Of a stretch of DNA of 64,000 nucleotides, positions 33,473 through 43,089 are shown in pieces. The translations under genes were made by a program, and so were the position numbers. Source of the DNA: Solibacillus sp. R5-41 (GTDB lineage: Bacteria > Bacillota > Bacilli > Bacillales_A > Planococcaceae); the NCBI RefSeq assembly GCF_002736105.1, contig NZ_CP024123.1, positions 1,914,001 to 1,978,000 on the forward strand, in the 5' to 3' direction. The notes beneath the pieces were generated by a model, which was not told the origin of the DNA, ran no database searches, and saw only the letters and a program-made list of their open reading frames with translations. Every line of letters begins with the position of its first letter. The first letter of the stretch is position 1.

Positions 33473-34575
33473 TCAATAATAATATGTTCGATTTCATGAC
33501 GCTTTTCATTGCTCGTCACTTGCACGCGCAACGTATCTTCTATATCTTGTAGCAATCTTAATTGTGTTTGCTTGAAACGATCTATATCCTCATGATTCAC
33601 AGCAAGTCGTTTGCTACTCTTAGATGTTGACTCGAGCATTTTCCCGTTTTTACGTAAAAGCTCCTCTGATGCATCCATTAAGCGCTGTTGAGACTGCATG
33701 GCACGTCTTTGGTTATTCATGCTAAGGAGCATCGCAATTTGTGATTGCCAAAGCGGGATAGTATTCATAATCGAACTTTGAATTTTCTCAATTAGTAGCT
33801 GGTTCGTTTGTTGAATTAATCGAATTTGCGGTGCGTATTGGATTGCTACCTCACGTGATATTTCTAAATCATACATCCGTCGATCAAGCCACTCAATTTG
33901 CATTTGCAGGTCGTTCAATTCATTTTGTTTAAAGGGATCCGTATTTTCCAACAAAGCTTGCTGAATCGTAGGCAAAATAACTTCTTGAAGATGCTGTTTT
34001 TTTATTTCTAGTGAAGCAATAAAAACATTAACTTCTTGGAAATATTCTTCATTGACAGCATATAACTCATTTAAAAACTGATAGTCCGCCAATAACCCAT
34101 TTTGCGTATGTGATAATTGGATGCTGAGTCGATCAATCCGTTTACTTAGCTTGTTGTAATGGGTCATAATTTCTTGAATCGACTGTTTAGGACGATTAAA
34201 AATGCGGGCAAAAAATCCTTTTTCCTCTTCCACTAATGCATCAGGATCGATTTCTTCTAGATGTTGCATCAAATCAGACAGCACTTCACCAACTCTCGAA
34301 ACATCTTTTCGCTGGATATAATTAAGCATTTGTGAGGTGAATTTTTTTAGTGCTTCTTGTGCCGGTAAACCGAATACTAGAATTTGTTCATATTGATGGA
34401 TTGGTAAATCTGCTGCTAAATGTACAGCCCGTTGTTTGGAAATTGTACTAAGCGACGTAAAAAGCGGTGTTGTTGCATTGTTGGCAACATTCACCGCAAA
34501 TTGTTCTCGTGATGCTTGAATATCGACACTTCCACTAGATGTGAAAGCATCGAAAGGGTTTATTTCTGTTCCCAT
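33463..34575 (-). CDS. yaaN: TelA/YaaN-family toxic-anion resistance protein
   Basis: A 370-residue soluble, strongly helical protein. Landmarks of the family are NPFDAF near the N-terminus, GLPAQEALKKFTSQMLNYIQ, NRPKQSIQEIMTHYNKLSKR, EIKKQHLQEVILPTIQQALLE, IQWLDRRMYDLEISREVAIQ-like central helices, and IPLWQSQIAMLLSMNNQRRA. It follows the xpaC gene after 3 nt, as in the Bacillus xpaC-yaaN pair. Linked in other bacteria to resistance to tellurite and cell-envelope agents; the biochemical role is not settled. Start ATG is directly behind the GGTGAGTAA end of xpaC. Confidence 0.9.
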   Translation of the reverse strand: MGTEINPFDAFTSSGSVDIQASREQFAVNVANNATTPLFTSLSTISKQRAVHLAADLPIHQYEQILVFGLPAQEALKKFTSQMLNYIQRKDVSRVGEVLSDLMQHLEEIDPDALVEEEKGFFARIFNRPKQSIQEIMTHYNKLSKRIDRLSIQLSHTQNGLLADYQFLNELYAVNEEYFQEVNVFIASLEIKKQHLQEVILPTIQQALLENTDPFKQNELNDLQMQIEWLDRRMYDLEISREVAIQYAPQIRLIQQTNQLLIEKIQSSIMNTIPLWQSQIAMLLSMNNQRRAMQSQQRLMDASEELLRKNGKMLESTSKSSKRLAVNHEDIDRFKQTQLRLLQDIEDTLRVQVTSNEKRHEIEHIIIEQK

Positions 34576-34578
34576 GAT

Positions 34579-35226
34579 TTACTCACCGCCGACTTTTAAT
34601 CGTTCTTTGCGTTTTTCATTGGACATTTTTGCGAAATCAAGCTCTATTTTTAAATTTTCAATATCCGAAGCTAACGCATTTTTTAAATCTTCTTCCATTG
34701 TAACGTGGAGATCTTTTAACGTTTTTCGTGTATCTTCTAGCGCTAAATGAATCTCATTACCAGTCACTTGTTCTTTCGTTAACAATGTATATTTATCAGA
34801 TAATTGAACAGCAGACGGAAGATGGGCATAGAAGAAATCCTCTACGGCATAAAATTTTTGTGGATTTGTCTGAACAATATTGATAATACGTTTTGATAGT
34901 TTCGACATTTCATTAATTTGTTTAAAAGAACGAATGGATCTTACACGAACAATTTGTTGTGTTAAAGATTGTGTATGAGCCTTCGCTTGTTTAAGCTGCG
35001 CGTCGATTAATTGATATTCCGATTTGGATAGACCAATTTTCTTGCGCTGATTCGCATTTTGCACGGCGAATGTGATTTTATTGGATAAATAATAGGCACC
35101 CATTGCAAGCGGTAGTGACAAAATCATAGCAATTCCTGAAATGTTTACTACCGATACGATGAATGCTGTAGAACCTGCTAGTACATTAATGAAATGGCGT
35201 GTTAAATAATTGATAGGACCAAGCAT
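34579..35226 (-). CDS. xpaC: XpaC family protein
   Basis: A 215-residue membrane protein with two N-terminal transmembrane helices (FINVLAGSTAFIVSVVNISG and AMILSLPLAMGAYYLSN) and a long cytoplasmic helical domain rich in coiled-coil heptads (QANQRKKIGLSKSEYQLIDAQ-type, then VQLSDKYTLLTK, LALEDTRKTLKDLHVTMEED). The order xpaC-yaaN and the helical architecture fit XpaC, a protein first described for hydrolysis of X-phos; that activity is doubtful. RBS AAAGGAGG precedes the ATG. Confidence 0.85.
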   Translation of the reverse strand: MLGPINYLTRHFINVLAGSTAFIVSVVNISGIAMILSLPLAMGAYYLSNKITFAVQNANQRKKIGLSKSEYQLIDAQLKQAKAHTQSLTQQIVRVRSIRSFKQINEMSKLSKRIINIVQTNPQKFYAVEDFFYAHLPSAVQLSDKYTLLTKEQVTGNEIHLALEDTRKTLKDLHVTMEEDLKNALASDIENLKIELDFAKMSNEKRKERLKVGGE

Positions 35227-35343
35227 TATTCGTACCTCCTTTACTCGATACTATTTCTACGTTTGTGCGTCAAATAAGTTTCATTTTGCCTACCCTTATA
35301 CTACATTTTTTTCGAGTTAGTAGAAAGTAAAATGAATTGAATT

Positions 35344-35604
35344 TTATACGATATTAATGGTTAGTGATTTAAAATGCTTCAATGTTTGATTGACTGCAAT
35401 TTTAATTTCCGAAAATTCCGCGCTGTCTAACATAATTTTAACGAATTCATTGATTGCCGCTCTTTTGCCTTCTACTTGAATGAGCCACTGTTCGCTATTT
35501 ACGTTAATTGTGCCTTTTAACGACAGCTCTAAAGCCTTTGTATGAACATAGTGGTAGGGGACCTGGATTGGTGTGTAGATGCAAATGATTGCGTGTACCT
35601 TCAT
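35344..35604 (-). CDS. Hypothetical protein, possibly acylphosphatase-like fold
   Basis: ATG behind AAAGGAGACG gives 86 residues. The pattern of short strands and two helices (KVHAIICIYTPIQ; ALELSLKGTINVNSEQWLIQVEG; INEFVKIMLDSAEFSEIKIAV) recalls the acylphosphatase/ACT-like ferredoxin fold, but the catalytic Arg-Asn arrangement of acylphosphatases is not obvious. Monocistronic between the chemoreceptor and xpaC. I do not assign a function. Confidence 0.65.
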   Translation of the reverse strand: MKVHAIICIYTPIQVPYHYVHTKALELSLKGTINVNSEQWLIQVEGKRAAINEFVKIMLDSAEFSEIKIAVNQTLKHFKSLTINIV

Positions 35605-35639
35605 CGTTCGTCTCCTTTTTTTGTATAAGCGACCTACTT

Positions 35640-35677
35640 AAAAAGAAAAGCAAAACGTTTAATTGTTTTGCTTCCCA
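35640..35677 (-). terminator. Terminator region between chemoreceptor and upstream gene
   Basis: On the minus strand GAAGCAAAAC pairs with GTTTTGCTTTT around AATTAAAC, then T-rich. It lies directly after the chemoreceptor stop. Confidence 0.75.
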
Positions 35678-35680
35678 CGA

Positions 35681-37408
35681 TTATTGCATAATGCGTTCTT
35701 TATTAATAACCTCGATTAAGTCATTTATATAGCTAATTACTTTTCGTGATGCTGCCTCAATTTCAAGTAAGTGTGTTTCTGCATTCATTGTATTCCCAGC
35801 GTTAAATTGCTCAACGGCCGATTTTGCAGAACTATGCACTTGCATATGATAACGGTCCAATTGTTTATAAGAATCATGCTTGCTAAATCGAGCAATCGTC
35901 TTATCGGATGTATACCATTTCCCTAGACGGCAATCGAAGTGAGAGGATACGTCATTTGGTGATAACTTTTCTAAACCAAGGAACATATTGTACACACGCC
36001 ATTTCCATAAGATATGATCCGCTTTTGATAGCTGAAGTAAAGAAATACTTGAAAGTTGAACATTATTATTCGCTGTGATTTCATTTCTAAAGCGTGTAAT
36101 TTCCAAGCCTAGTTTATGAATATCTCGTGATGTATCATTCCCAAATGCACGTATATCTTCTTGTAAGTTTGAAATTTGAACCATTCGTACAGAAATTTCA
36201 TCAATAGATGCCGCTTGTTCCTCTGATGCGGCAGCCGTTATTGTCACATCTGTATTAATACTTTCGATAATATCAACGATGGAATTTAATAAAGGTAATG
36301 ATTCCTTTGCTTCGTCTGTTGCTTCACGAATGATCGTCGTTGTTTCTGTAATCGAGGAAGCGACATTATTTGAATAGCTTTTTAACGATTGAACATTAGT
36401 TGAAACTTCGCCAAGAGCTGATACTGTATTTTCTGCTAATTTTCGAACTTCCTGTGCGACAACGGCAAATCCTTTTCCATGCTCACCAGCACGTGCCGCC
36501 TCAATTGATGCATTTAACGCAAGTAAATTCGTTTGATCGGCAATTTGATTGATTAATGTAACAACACTTTCAATGTCATTCACATGCTTTTGTAGTTCCT
36601 TAAAACTATGAACGATTTCTGTGAAAGTTTCTTCTGTTGTAAAGATTTCAGTTAATGCATGTTCAATGGATTGCTTTCCTTTCACCGCATTTTCAACCGA
36701 TTCGTTTGTTTTTTCTGCAATAGCAGATGAAGAACGAGCAATTTCAGCGATAGAAGCCGCGAGTTCCTGAGAAGCTGCCGTAGAGCTTGCAATATCATCG
36801 GATTGTGTATCTAAGCTTTGGATTAAATCTTTCATATACATAATATTGGCATTCGCATCGGTTAAAGTAGAAAGTTCTTCAATGACATTTTCAATTAAAC
36901 GCTCTGTCATTACTTCTACTAATAATTCCTGGTCAATATTTACAGCCGCAGATAAAGATTTCATATAATTGAAAGCGACATGTGGCTTTAATGCAAAATG
37001 ATGTAAAATTAATGTTGTGACATAGAATGAGAATTGGTTAAATACGACAATAAGTTTACCTGGCTCAAAATGATTTTCACGTAATAAATTGAAAAAATGA
37101 AGGGACTGATCTGCATAATCATCATTGCGCTCACATAAAAAGAATTGCTTTAAATACCGTTCAATTTGTGCTTCTGAAATAGGATTTTGTCCATTAGGGG
37201 CTATTTCTTTTAGATATGTATTAAAAATGACATTCATTGTAGGTGTTAATGTTTGAATACGCTCATATATTTTCACAAGATTCTCTTGGTCACGCTGTTT
37301 GAAATTATTGAAAGTCAGTGTTTGTAAAAAGCGCGCGGATGCATTAATATCAGTCCCTCTTTCGAAAAGATCTTGTAATTCTGCTTTCGGTTTAAATTTA
37401 GAAAACAT
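35681..37408 (-). CDS. Globin-coupled methyl-accepting chemotaxis protein with C-terminal CZB domain
   Basis: I chose ATG at 37408 ([11 protein letters not shown]), 9 nt from GGGGGA; the frame runs further upstream without a ribosome site. Residues ~15-180 resemble a HemAT-type sensor globin, with candidate proximal His H113 in [17 protein letters not shown]. No transmembrane helix is seen, so it is cytoplasmic. Residues ~200-450 are an MCP signalling domain with the hairpin tip [20 protein letters not shown] and [16 protein letters not shown]. The C-terminus (~470-570) has the chemoreceptor zinc-binding pattern [32 protein letters not shown]. Likely senses oxygen plus zinc or oxidants; combination inferred. 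Confidence 0.85.
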   Translation of the reverse strand: MFSKFKPKAELQDLFERGTDINASARFLQTLTFNNFKQRDQENLVKIYERIQTLTPTMNVIFNTYLKEIAPNGQNPISEAQIERYLKQFFLCERNDDYADQSLHFFNLLRENHFEPGKLIVVFNQFSFYVTTLILHHFALKPHVAFNYMKSLSAAVNIDQELLVEVMTERLIENVIEELSTLTDANANIMYMKDLIQSLDTQSDDIASSTAASQELAASIAEIARSSSAIAEKTNESVENAVKGKQSIEHALTEIFTTEETFTEIVHSFKELQKHVNDIESVVTLINQIADQTNLLALNASIEAARAGEHGKGFAVVAQEVRKLAENTVSALGEVSTNVQSLKSYSNNVASSITETTTIIREATDEAKESLPLLNSIVDIIESINTDVTITAAASEEQAASIDEISVRMVQISNLQEDIRAFGNDTSRDIHKLGLEITRFRNEITANNNVQLSSISLLQLSKADHILWKWRVYNMFLGLEKLSPNDVSSHFDCRLGKWYTSDKTIARFSKHDSYKQLDRYHMQVHSSAKSAVEQFNAGNTMNAETHLLEIEAASRKVISYINDLIEVINKERIMQ

Positions 37409-37525
37409 GAAATAGTTCCCCCATAAATTATGCATTTTTCCATAGTTTATCATAGGGAAGTTAGCAATAATAGACATAACTATGCGAAAAGTTTAAAATG
37501 ATAGGGAATTGGAAAGGAAATGAAT

Positions 37526-37816
37526 ATGTATAAAATTATTTATATAAAAGCGGATTATGAGCCATGGTGGCAATTTGATGGGTGGGAAGAGCATATTGTT
37601 TCAACACATATATTTGAATGTGAGCAACAATTTAAACATAGCTTTACCGAACTCATCAGTAATTTTCGTGAAAAGTATGAAAATGAAGCGTGTAAGCATG
37701 ACCGCTACTTCGCCTTTTGGTCAGAAGATGAAAGTGAATTTTGCGAGGCGTGTGATGAAGATGCACAAATTTATCATGGAATTATTATTCATTCACCGGA
37801 GGCCATTTCCAAATAA
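37526..37816 (+). CDS. DUF1033 family protein
   Basis: ATG at 37526 is 8 nt from GGAAAGG; an in-frame ATG at 37520 is too close. The 96-residue product starts MYKIIYIKADYEPWWQFDGW, the characteristic opening of DUF1033 proteins, and carries Cys pairs (NEACKHDRY; EFCEACDEDAQ) that might bind metal. Soluble, acidic. Function unknown; the family is common in Bacillales and lactic-acid bacteria. It is divergent from the chemoreceptor. Confidence 0.85.
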   Translation: MYKIIYIKADYEPWWQFDGWEEHIVSTHIFECEQQFKHSFTELISNFREKYENEACKHDRYFAFWSEDESEFCEACDEDAQIYHGIIIHSPEAISK

Positions 37817-37923
37817 ACAGAGTCGAGTAAATATTTCCATTATTTTGACGATTAGGATTGACATATATTGTGAGGATTCGTATACTAAGCTTAACAATTA
37901 AATCGCTCTACTCGAAACAATGG

Positions 37924-37982
37924 ATTCACATATTATAAAGGTGATCGATGCTAGTTTTCGGTACTTTTTATAATATGTGAAT
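37924..37982 (+). terminator. Long AT-rich hairpin, probable terminator
   Basis: ATTCACATATTATAAA (37924-37939) and TTTATAATATGTGAAT (37967-37982) are perfect 16-nt inverted repeats followed by four T. Confidence 0.65.
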
Positions 37983-38049
37983 TTTTAACTTGCTTCAGCA
38001 GAAGTTCTCTACTTCTATAAGTGGGTAATGAATGCCGAATATGCCTTTA

Positions 38050-38176
38050 TATCATTGGGGGTTCAATCCCCGGCTGAATCAAGTTAAAGCCCCCGGCGGA
38101 TGACACAGATTTTTAGAGGAGTTTTCAAGCAATCTTGAAAAAAATCTGGACAAAAGTTAGCCGAGGCGTAATTGAT
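38050..38176. repeat. Intergenic palindromic repeat, copy with T-arm-like palindrome
   Basis: CGGCGGATGACACAGATTTTT (in two parts, 38094-38114) and the partner AAAAATCTGGACAAAAGTTAG plus CCGAGGCGTAATTGAT (38139-38176) match the ends of the 31.1 and 49.0 kb elements. Just before it, GGGGTTCAATCCCC (38057-38071) looks like a tRNA T-arm but no tRNA surrounds it. Confidence 0.7.
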
Positions 38177-38226
38177 TTGAAAGACTTTTTTAATTGTTTA
38201 CTTTTAATTTTTGGAGGTTTTTTCTA

Positions 38227-38427
38227 ATGAAACAAGGTACAGTAAAATGGTTTAACTCAGAAAAAGGTTTTGGTTTCATCGAAGTAGAAGGAGAAAACGA
38301 CGTATTCGTACACTTCTCATCTATTCAAGGTGACGGCTTTAAAACACTAGACGAAGGTCAAAAAGTAGAATTCGAAGTTGTGGACGGCAACCGTGGTCCA
38401 CAAGCAGCGAACTTAACTAAAATTTAA
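38227..38427 (+). CDS. CspA-family cold-shock protein
   Basis: ATG at 38227 follows TTGGAGG; the upstream in-frame start lies in the leader. The 66-residue product is a single cold-shock OB fold with RNP1 KGFGFIEV and RNP2 VFVHFSSI, preceded by [11 protein letters not shown]. It binds single-stranded nucleic acid and acts as an RNA chaperone. Long T-rich leader and the hairpin terminator at 38459 are typical of csp transcripts. Confidence 0.96.
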   Translation: MKQGTVKWFNSEKGFGFIEVEGENDVFVHFSSIQGDGFKTLDEGQKVEFEVVDGNRGPQAANLTKI

Positions 38428-38455
38428 CTTCTTTCAAAAGAAATCATTCGATTTT

Positions 38456-38505
38456 ATTGCGATACGATGAATGCAAAATCATTCATCGTATCGCTTTTTC
38501 TTTTT
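38456..38505 (+). terminator. Terminator of the cold-shock gene
   Basis: GCGATACGATGAATG pairs with CATTCATCGTATCGC around CAAAAT, followed by TTTTTCTTTTTTT. Confidence 0.95.
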
Positions 38506-38663
38506 TTGTAATAGCATTTTAAATGAATATTAACCAATATTTCGTAAAATCTACTAAAAATACATAAATATTGCATATCAACTGGAATTATTTGTATCGT
38601 TAATAGTATAATAACCGATGTAAGAGATATTAAAAATATTTATGATTTTTGGGGGCAAATAAG

Positions 38664-40019
38664 ATGAGAAAAATGAAGAAACATGTGTTAGCCACAGCAT
38701 TAGGGACTACGTTAATCTTTACTTCCGTAGTACCAGCAATTCAAGCAGAGCAAGCTGTGCCAGACATAAGTCCATGGGCTGTTGAAACACTCCATGAAGG
38801 GGAAAAGTATGGAATTTTCCCAATGGAATGGTATTATGACGGGTTTCGCTCGACGATTACAGAGGAGCGCTTAAATAGCTTACTCACATTAACGGAAAAA
38901 AAGATTGCAGAATTAAATTTACCGAAAAACAAAAAGTTTAAGCCTGCTGTTGTAAAAGGGAATACTACACGTGGAGATATTATTAATCGCTTATATAATA
39001 TTAGTGCGCAATATGATGTCAATGCGAGCAATGACCCAGTCGCTTATTTACAAGCGCTCCAAGTATTACAAGGTGGAGAAAAGGGCTTAATGCTCGATCA
39101 AAAAGCGACAACACAACAAGCGGCTTTATTTGCCAGTCGTTTAATTAAAAATACGTATGCACAATATGAAAAAGGTGCAAAAGGTCTTGCGTGGATTGTG
39201 GAAGATGAGGATACGAAAATTTATTTATTAGGTTCAATTCATGTAGGTGTTCCTGATTTGTACCCAATGCATCCTCGATTAACAGATGCATTTAATGAGT
39301 CTCAAGGACTTTTTGTAGAAGCGAATCTGTTGGATCCTAAAGGCGCAGAATATTATTCTGAAAAAGCAATGTTTACAGATGGGAAAACGATTCAAGATGC
39401 TATAAGTGAAGAAACGTATCAGAAACTAGAAAAAGTGGCGCAGGAATTTGAGATACCAATGGACGAACTTAAGTATCAAAAACCATGGTTAATTTCAAAT
39501 TCATTAGCACTTTTGACGGAGGATGATACATTTGGATTATCATCTCAAGAAATGGCGATGCATGGAATTGATATGCAGTTTTTATTAAGTGCGATGCTAC
39601 AACAAAAACCGATTTACGAACTTGAAGGCATGCAAGCGCAAGTTAATATGTTTGATTCAATATCAGCAGAAGCACAGGAGCAGACTTTATCGGATGTGCT
39701 GGATGGTCTAATAAATCCTTCTAAAGAAAAAATGGGTGAAAGCAATGCATTATTGAAAGAATGGTTTACGAGCTGGAAAACAGGCGATGCGGAACGCTTT
39801 GCAAAAAGCTTTAACGCAACGACAGGCGATCAATCAGAGTTTAATGCGATGCTATTTGGTAAGCGCGATGAAGACATGGCCCAAAAAATTGCAACAGTTT
39901 TAGAAGAGGATGAGGGAACTTATTTCTTAGTAGTAGGGGCAGGTCACTTCTTAGTGGACAAAAATATTCGCTACCACTTAGAGAAAGATGGCTATAAAGT
40001 TGTGCCGTTTTATCAATAA
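38664..40019 (+). CDS. Secreted TraB/GumN family protein
   Basis: ATG at 38664 is 7 nt from GGGGGC. Residues 1-27 form a signal peptide ending near IQAEQA. The next ~130 residues (DISPWAVETLHEGEKYGIFP...TTRGDIINRLYNISAQYDV) resemble degenerate S-layer-homology repeats. From ~175 the TraB/GumN domain starts (KGLAWIVEDEDTKIYLLGSI then HVG, GLFVEANLLD, and the C-terminal YFLVVGAGHFLVDKN with the second conserved His-containing motif). Related to metalloprotease-like Tiki/TraB folds; substrate unknown. It is followed by a bidirectional terminator. Confidence 0.88.
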   Translation: MRKMKKHVLATALGTTLIFTSVVPAIQAEQAVPDISPWAVETLHEGEKYGIFPMEWYYDGFRSTITEERLNSLLTLTEKKIAELNLPKNKKFKPAVVKGNTTRGDIINRLYNISAQYDVNASNDPVAYLQALQVLQGGEKGLMLDQKATTQQAALFASRLIKNTYAQYEKGAKGLAWIVEDEDTKIYLLGSIHVGVPDLYPMHPRLTDAFNESQGLFVEANLLDPKGAEYYSEKAMFTDGKTIQDAISEETYQKLEKVAQEFEIPMDELKYQKPWLISNSLALLTEDDTFGLSSQEMAMHGIDMQFLLSAMLQQKPIYELEGMQAQVNMFDSISAEAQEQTLSDVLDGLINPSKEKMGESNALLKEWFTSWKTGDAERFAKSFNATTGDQSEFNAMLFGKRDEDMAQKIATVLEEDEGTYFLVVGAGHFLVDKNIRYHLEKDGYKVVPFYQ

Positions 40020-40035
40020 GGACTGAGCTTTACGA

Positions 40036-40086
40036 AAAAAAAGGTTGTACTGTAAGGGGATTACTTACAGCACAACCTTTTTTTAT
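40036..40086. terminator. Bidirectional terminator between TraB/GumN gene and lipoprotein gene
   Basis: AAGGTTGT.CTGTAAG pairs with CTTACAGCACAACCTT, flanked by runs of A and T. Confidence 0.9.
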
Positions 40087-40757
40087 TGAAATTCAATGGC
40101 TGAAAGTTTAGATGAAATAATATCCGTTGTTCCATCCTCATTCAAAATTTCGAATTCAGTGGCTACTAAGCCAATTCCTGCTACAAAAAAGTTTCGCGTT
40201 GTTTGATTATCTTCTTTTTTCATCGTGACAATGACGTGCTCAAAAGCTTTATACGGTGTTTCATAGGGCATGTTCATTTTTTCAATTGTCCAATTATCAA
40301 ATTTCTGACCAACTTCTAATGGCGTACCGATTAATGTTGAAATAGATGGGAGGCCTTTCAATTGTTCAGCGGTTAATGGCGTATTTTCACTTTCAACTTC
40401 TTTTATTAAAGTAATACCATGCTCACCTATACGATAATAGCGCGTCATGATGGAGCCACCGTTGTCCACGACTTGTCGCACTAAATTTTTTGATAGCCAG
40501 TTTGTTTTCACCTGATAGCTGGCATATTCGTTCCCATAGCCTTCAAACTTAACGATGGATAGATCTTCATACATAAATAATTGCATTTGAATCGCATCTT
40601 CAAACGAACTACTATATTCTGAGGCAACATCCATAGACGTAAATGCGGTATCCGTACCCGTATTCATTTTTGCATGTTCATTATTAGTTGAAAGATTTTC
40701 AGTTTGCGTGCAACCTGTTAAAAGTAAAACGAGTAAAAAATAATATCTTTTTCTCAT
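40083..40757 (-). CDS. Putative lipoprotein, unknown function
   Basis: ATG at 40757 (MRKRYYFLLVLLLTGC) gives a classical short lipoprotein signal with lipobox LLLTGC; a TTG two codons upstream is an alternative. The mature ~205 residues are beta-rich (SIVKFEGYGNEYASYQVKTN; TLIGTPLEVGQKFDNWTIEK; FFVAGIGLVATEFEILNEDG). The last motif is typical of secreted proteins with a repeated ~60-residue fold. I do not recognise a named domain. Monocistronic, convergent with the TraB/GumN gene. Confidence 0.8.
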   Translation of the reverse strand: MRKRYYFLLVLLLTGCTQTENLSTNNEHAKMNTGTDTAFTSMDVASEYSSSFEDAIQMQLFMYEDLSIVKFEGYGNEYASYQVKTNWLSKNLVRQVVDNGGSIMTRYYRIGEHGITLIKEVESENTPLTAEQLKGLPSISTLIGTPLEVGQKFDNWTIEKMNMPYETPYKAFEHVIVTMKKEDNQTTRNFFVAGIGLVATEFEILNEDGTTDIISSKLSAIEFQ

Positions 40758-40939
40758 CACCAATCACTCACTTTCAAGTTTCAATTCCCCGTAATTTATA
40801 ATATATGAGCGGATGTATAGGTAATATTCCACGAATTGAGAAAGTTGAACCATAAACTGTGAGAGATTAGTGAGAGTAAGTGGATAAGGTTTGGTAGTTT
40901 GTCCGAAGAAAAAGCAAAATTCAATATATATTCGGTTTT

Positions 40940-41203
40940 CTACTTTTCACAAGCAATCCCATCTTTATCACGATCTTTAGATGCGTTTACTTTGTATAAT
41001 TCAGCTGAAACAGTTGGTGCAAATTTTGTTTTGCCGCCTTTATTTGTAACTTTATTGTCTTTTGCAATGCCACCTTTATAATCTTTGTTTAAGTCTGTGC
41101 AATTTGCATATTTTTTTGCAGCTGCCTCTGTTGAGATAGGGGCAGCAAGAGTACCTCCAATAAGTAGAGCGCTTGTAATAAATGTCATTGCTAGCTTTTT
41201 CAT
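40940..41203 (-). CDS. Secreted excalibur calcium-binding domain protein
   Basis: ATG behind AAGGAGATG gives 87 residues. Residues 1-28 are a signal peptide ending near STEAAA. The rest is one excalibur domain: ANCTDLNKDYKGGIAKDN and KDRDKDGIACEK at the C-terminus, with DxDxDG calcium loop and two Cys that probably form a disulfide. Such domains often accompany secreted nucleases such as YncB, but here it stands alone. Function unknown. Confidence 0.9.
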   Translation of the reverse strand: MKKLAMTFITSALLIGGTLAAPISTEAAAKKYANCTDLNKDYKGGIAKDNKVTNKGGKTKFAPTVSAELYKVNASKDRDKDGIACEK

Positions 41204-41361
41204 AAATACATCTCCTTATGATAATAGTGAGTTTGATAGTGTGTAAATTTATATACACAAATAATACATATAACATAAATGTATAAATTTTACAATAAAA
41301 TTACGTTGAAAGGGCATGTCCAGGTATAGATTCTATTGTTAAGATGTCATTAAAAGTTTTT

Positions 41362-41420
41362 TCCAAATAAAAAATCCCCCAAATTCTTCCCAAATAAGTA
41401 GGGGAGAACTGGGGGATATG
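41362..41420 (-). terminator. Terminator of the ABC-F gene
   Basis: On the minus strand TCCCCCAGTTCTCCCC pairs with GGGAAGAATTTGGGGGA, then TTTTTTATT. Confidence 0.85.
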
Positions 41421-41484
41421 GTAAAATTAAAGGTTCGTCACTATTCAAAACGTTAATAAATCAACACTTTGCAAGTTGTACGGA

Positions 41485-43089
41485 TTATTTAATCTTTTCT
41501 TTATCTTTCCACTCAAGGAATTCATCATACGTTAATTGCTTATCAAGGATTGAACCGTCTTCACGGATTTCAATTACGCGATTTGCAATTGTTTGGATGA
41601 ATTGGTGGTCATGAGATGTGAATAACATAGCACCTTTGAAGCGGATTAAACCTTCATTTAGCGCTTGAATTGACTCAAGGTCTAAGTGGTTTGTTGGTTC
41701 ATCTAGTAATAATACGTTGGCATTGTTTAACATCATTTTCGATAACATACAACGTACTTTTTCTCCCCCAGAAAGAACGCCAGGAGATTTTTTAACTTCT
41801 TCACCAGAGAATAACATACGACCTAGGAAGCCACGTAAGAAGCTTTCTGTTTCGTCTTCTGGTGAGTAAGGACGTAACCATTCAACTAGTGATCTTTCAG
41901 CGCCGCCGAAATATTGGTCATGATCCATTTCGAAATAGCTTTGAGATGTCGTAACACCCCATTTGAATGTACCCGCATCTGCTTCTTTGCGTTCCATTAA
42001 AATGTCCATTAACGCAGATTTCGCAATAGGGCTACCTAATAAAATGATTTTGTCCTCTTTGTTCATGTTGAAGCGAATGTCTTTGAATACATTTTGTCCC
42101 TCATGAGAAGCTGTTAAACCATCTACTGTTAACACATCATTCCCGATTTCACGACCAATTTGGAAGTTGATGAATGGATATTTACGGCTTGATGGCTTGA
42201 TGTCATCTAACTCGATTTTATCCAACATTTTTTTACGAGAAGTTGCTTGGCTTGATTTAGAAGCGTTCGCAGAGAAACGGGCAACGAATGCTTGCAACTC
42301 TTTAATTTTCTCTTCTTTTTTCTTGTTTTGATCCGCAGCCATTTTTTGTGCAAGCTGTGAAGATTCATACCAGAAATCATAGTTACCCACATAAACTTGG
42401 ATTTTCCCGAAGTCTAAGTCAGCGATATGAGTACATACTTTGTTTAAGAAGTGACGGTCATGTGAAACAACGATTACTGTGTTTTCGAAGTTCATTAAGA
42501 ATTCTTCCAACCATTTAATTGCTTTAATGTCTAAGTGGTTGGTAGGCTCATCTAGAAGTAAAACGTCTGGTTTGCCGAATAATGCTTGTGCAAGTAATAC
42601 TTTCACTTTGTCCGAACCTTCAAGGTCAGCCATCATCATGTAATGTAGCTCATCGCCAATACCTAAACCGCCAAGTAATGTTGCGGCTTCAGATTCTGCT
42701 TCCCAACCGTTTAAGTCTGCGAATTCGCCTTCAAGCTCAGCAGCACGCATACCATCTTCATCAGAAAATTCCTCTTTCGCATAGATAGCGTCTTTTTCTG
42801 CTTTTACTTCCCATAAACGTTTGTTACCCATAACAACTGTATCTAATACGTTAAACTCATCGTATTCGAAGTGGTTTTGTTTTAGGACAGATAAACGCTC
42901 ATCTTTACCCATTGATACGTGACCTTCTTGCGCCTCGATATCACCAGATAAAATTTTAATAAATGTTGATTTACCAGCACCGTTTGCACCGATTAGGCCG
43001 TAACAGTTTCCTGGTGTGAATTTAATATTTACATCGTCAAATAATTTACGGTCGCCATAGCGAAGACCTACACCTGATACTTGAATCAT
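41485..43089 (-). CDS. ABC-F family ATPase (YkpA/YbiT type)
   Basis: Soluble tandem-ATPase protein acting on ribosomes. 534 residues. First domain: Walker A IGANGAGKST (34-42), signature LEGSDKVKVLLAQAL, Walker B VLLLDEPTNHLD. The linker (~240-300, KKKEEKIKELQAFVARFSAN) is the P-site tRNA-interaction motif. Second domain: signature LSGGEKVRCMLSKMM and Walker B VLLLDEPTNHLDLES are intact, but its Walker A reads LLGSPIAKSAL, one residue shorter than GxxxxxK(S/T) and without the usual Asn. Short insert and sequence fit the YkpA/YbiT subfamily. RBS CAAGGAGG. Monocistronic. Confidence 0.92.
   Translation of the reverse strand: MIQVSGVGLRYGDRKLFDDVNIKFTPGNCYGLIGANGAGKSTFIKILSGDIEAQEGHVSMGKDERLSVLKQNHFEYDEFNVLDTVVMGNKRLWEVKAEKDAIYAKEEFSDEDGMRAAELEGEFADLNGWEAESEAATLLGGLGIGDELHYMMMADLEGSDKVKVLLAQALFGKPDVLLLDEPTNHLDIKAIKWLEEFLMNFENTVIVVSHDRHFLNKVCTHIADLDFGKIQVYVGNYDFWYESSQLAQKMAADQNKKKEEKIKELQAFVARFSANASKSSQATSRKKMLDKIELDDIKPSSRKYPFINFQIGREIGNDVLTVDGLTASHEGQNVFKDIRFNMNKEDKIILLGSPIAKSALMDILMERKEADAGTFKWGVTTSQSYFEMDHDQYFGGAERSLVEWLRPYSPEDETESFLRGFLGRMLFSGEEVKKSPGVLSGGEKVRCMLSKMMLNNANVLLLDEPTNHLDLESIQALNEGLIRFKGAMLFTSHDHQFIQTIANRVIEIREDGSILDKQLTYDEFLEWKDKEKIK

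Noticed and set aside
37557-37901. 114-codon plus-strand ORF overlapping the DUF1033 gene
   Set aside because: It is a shifted frame of a recognised gene and continues into non-coding sequence.
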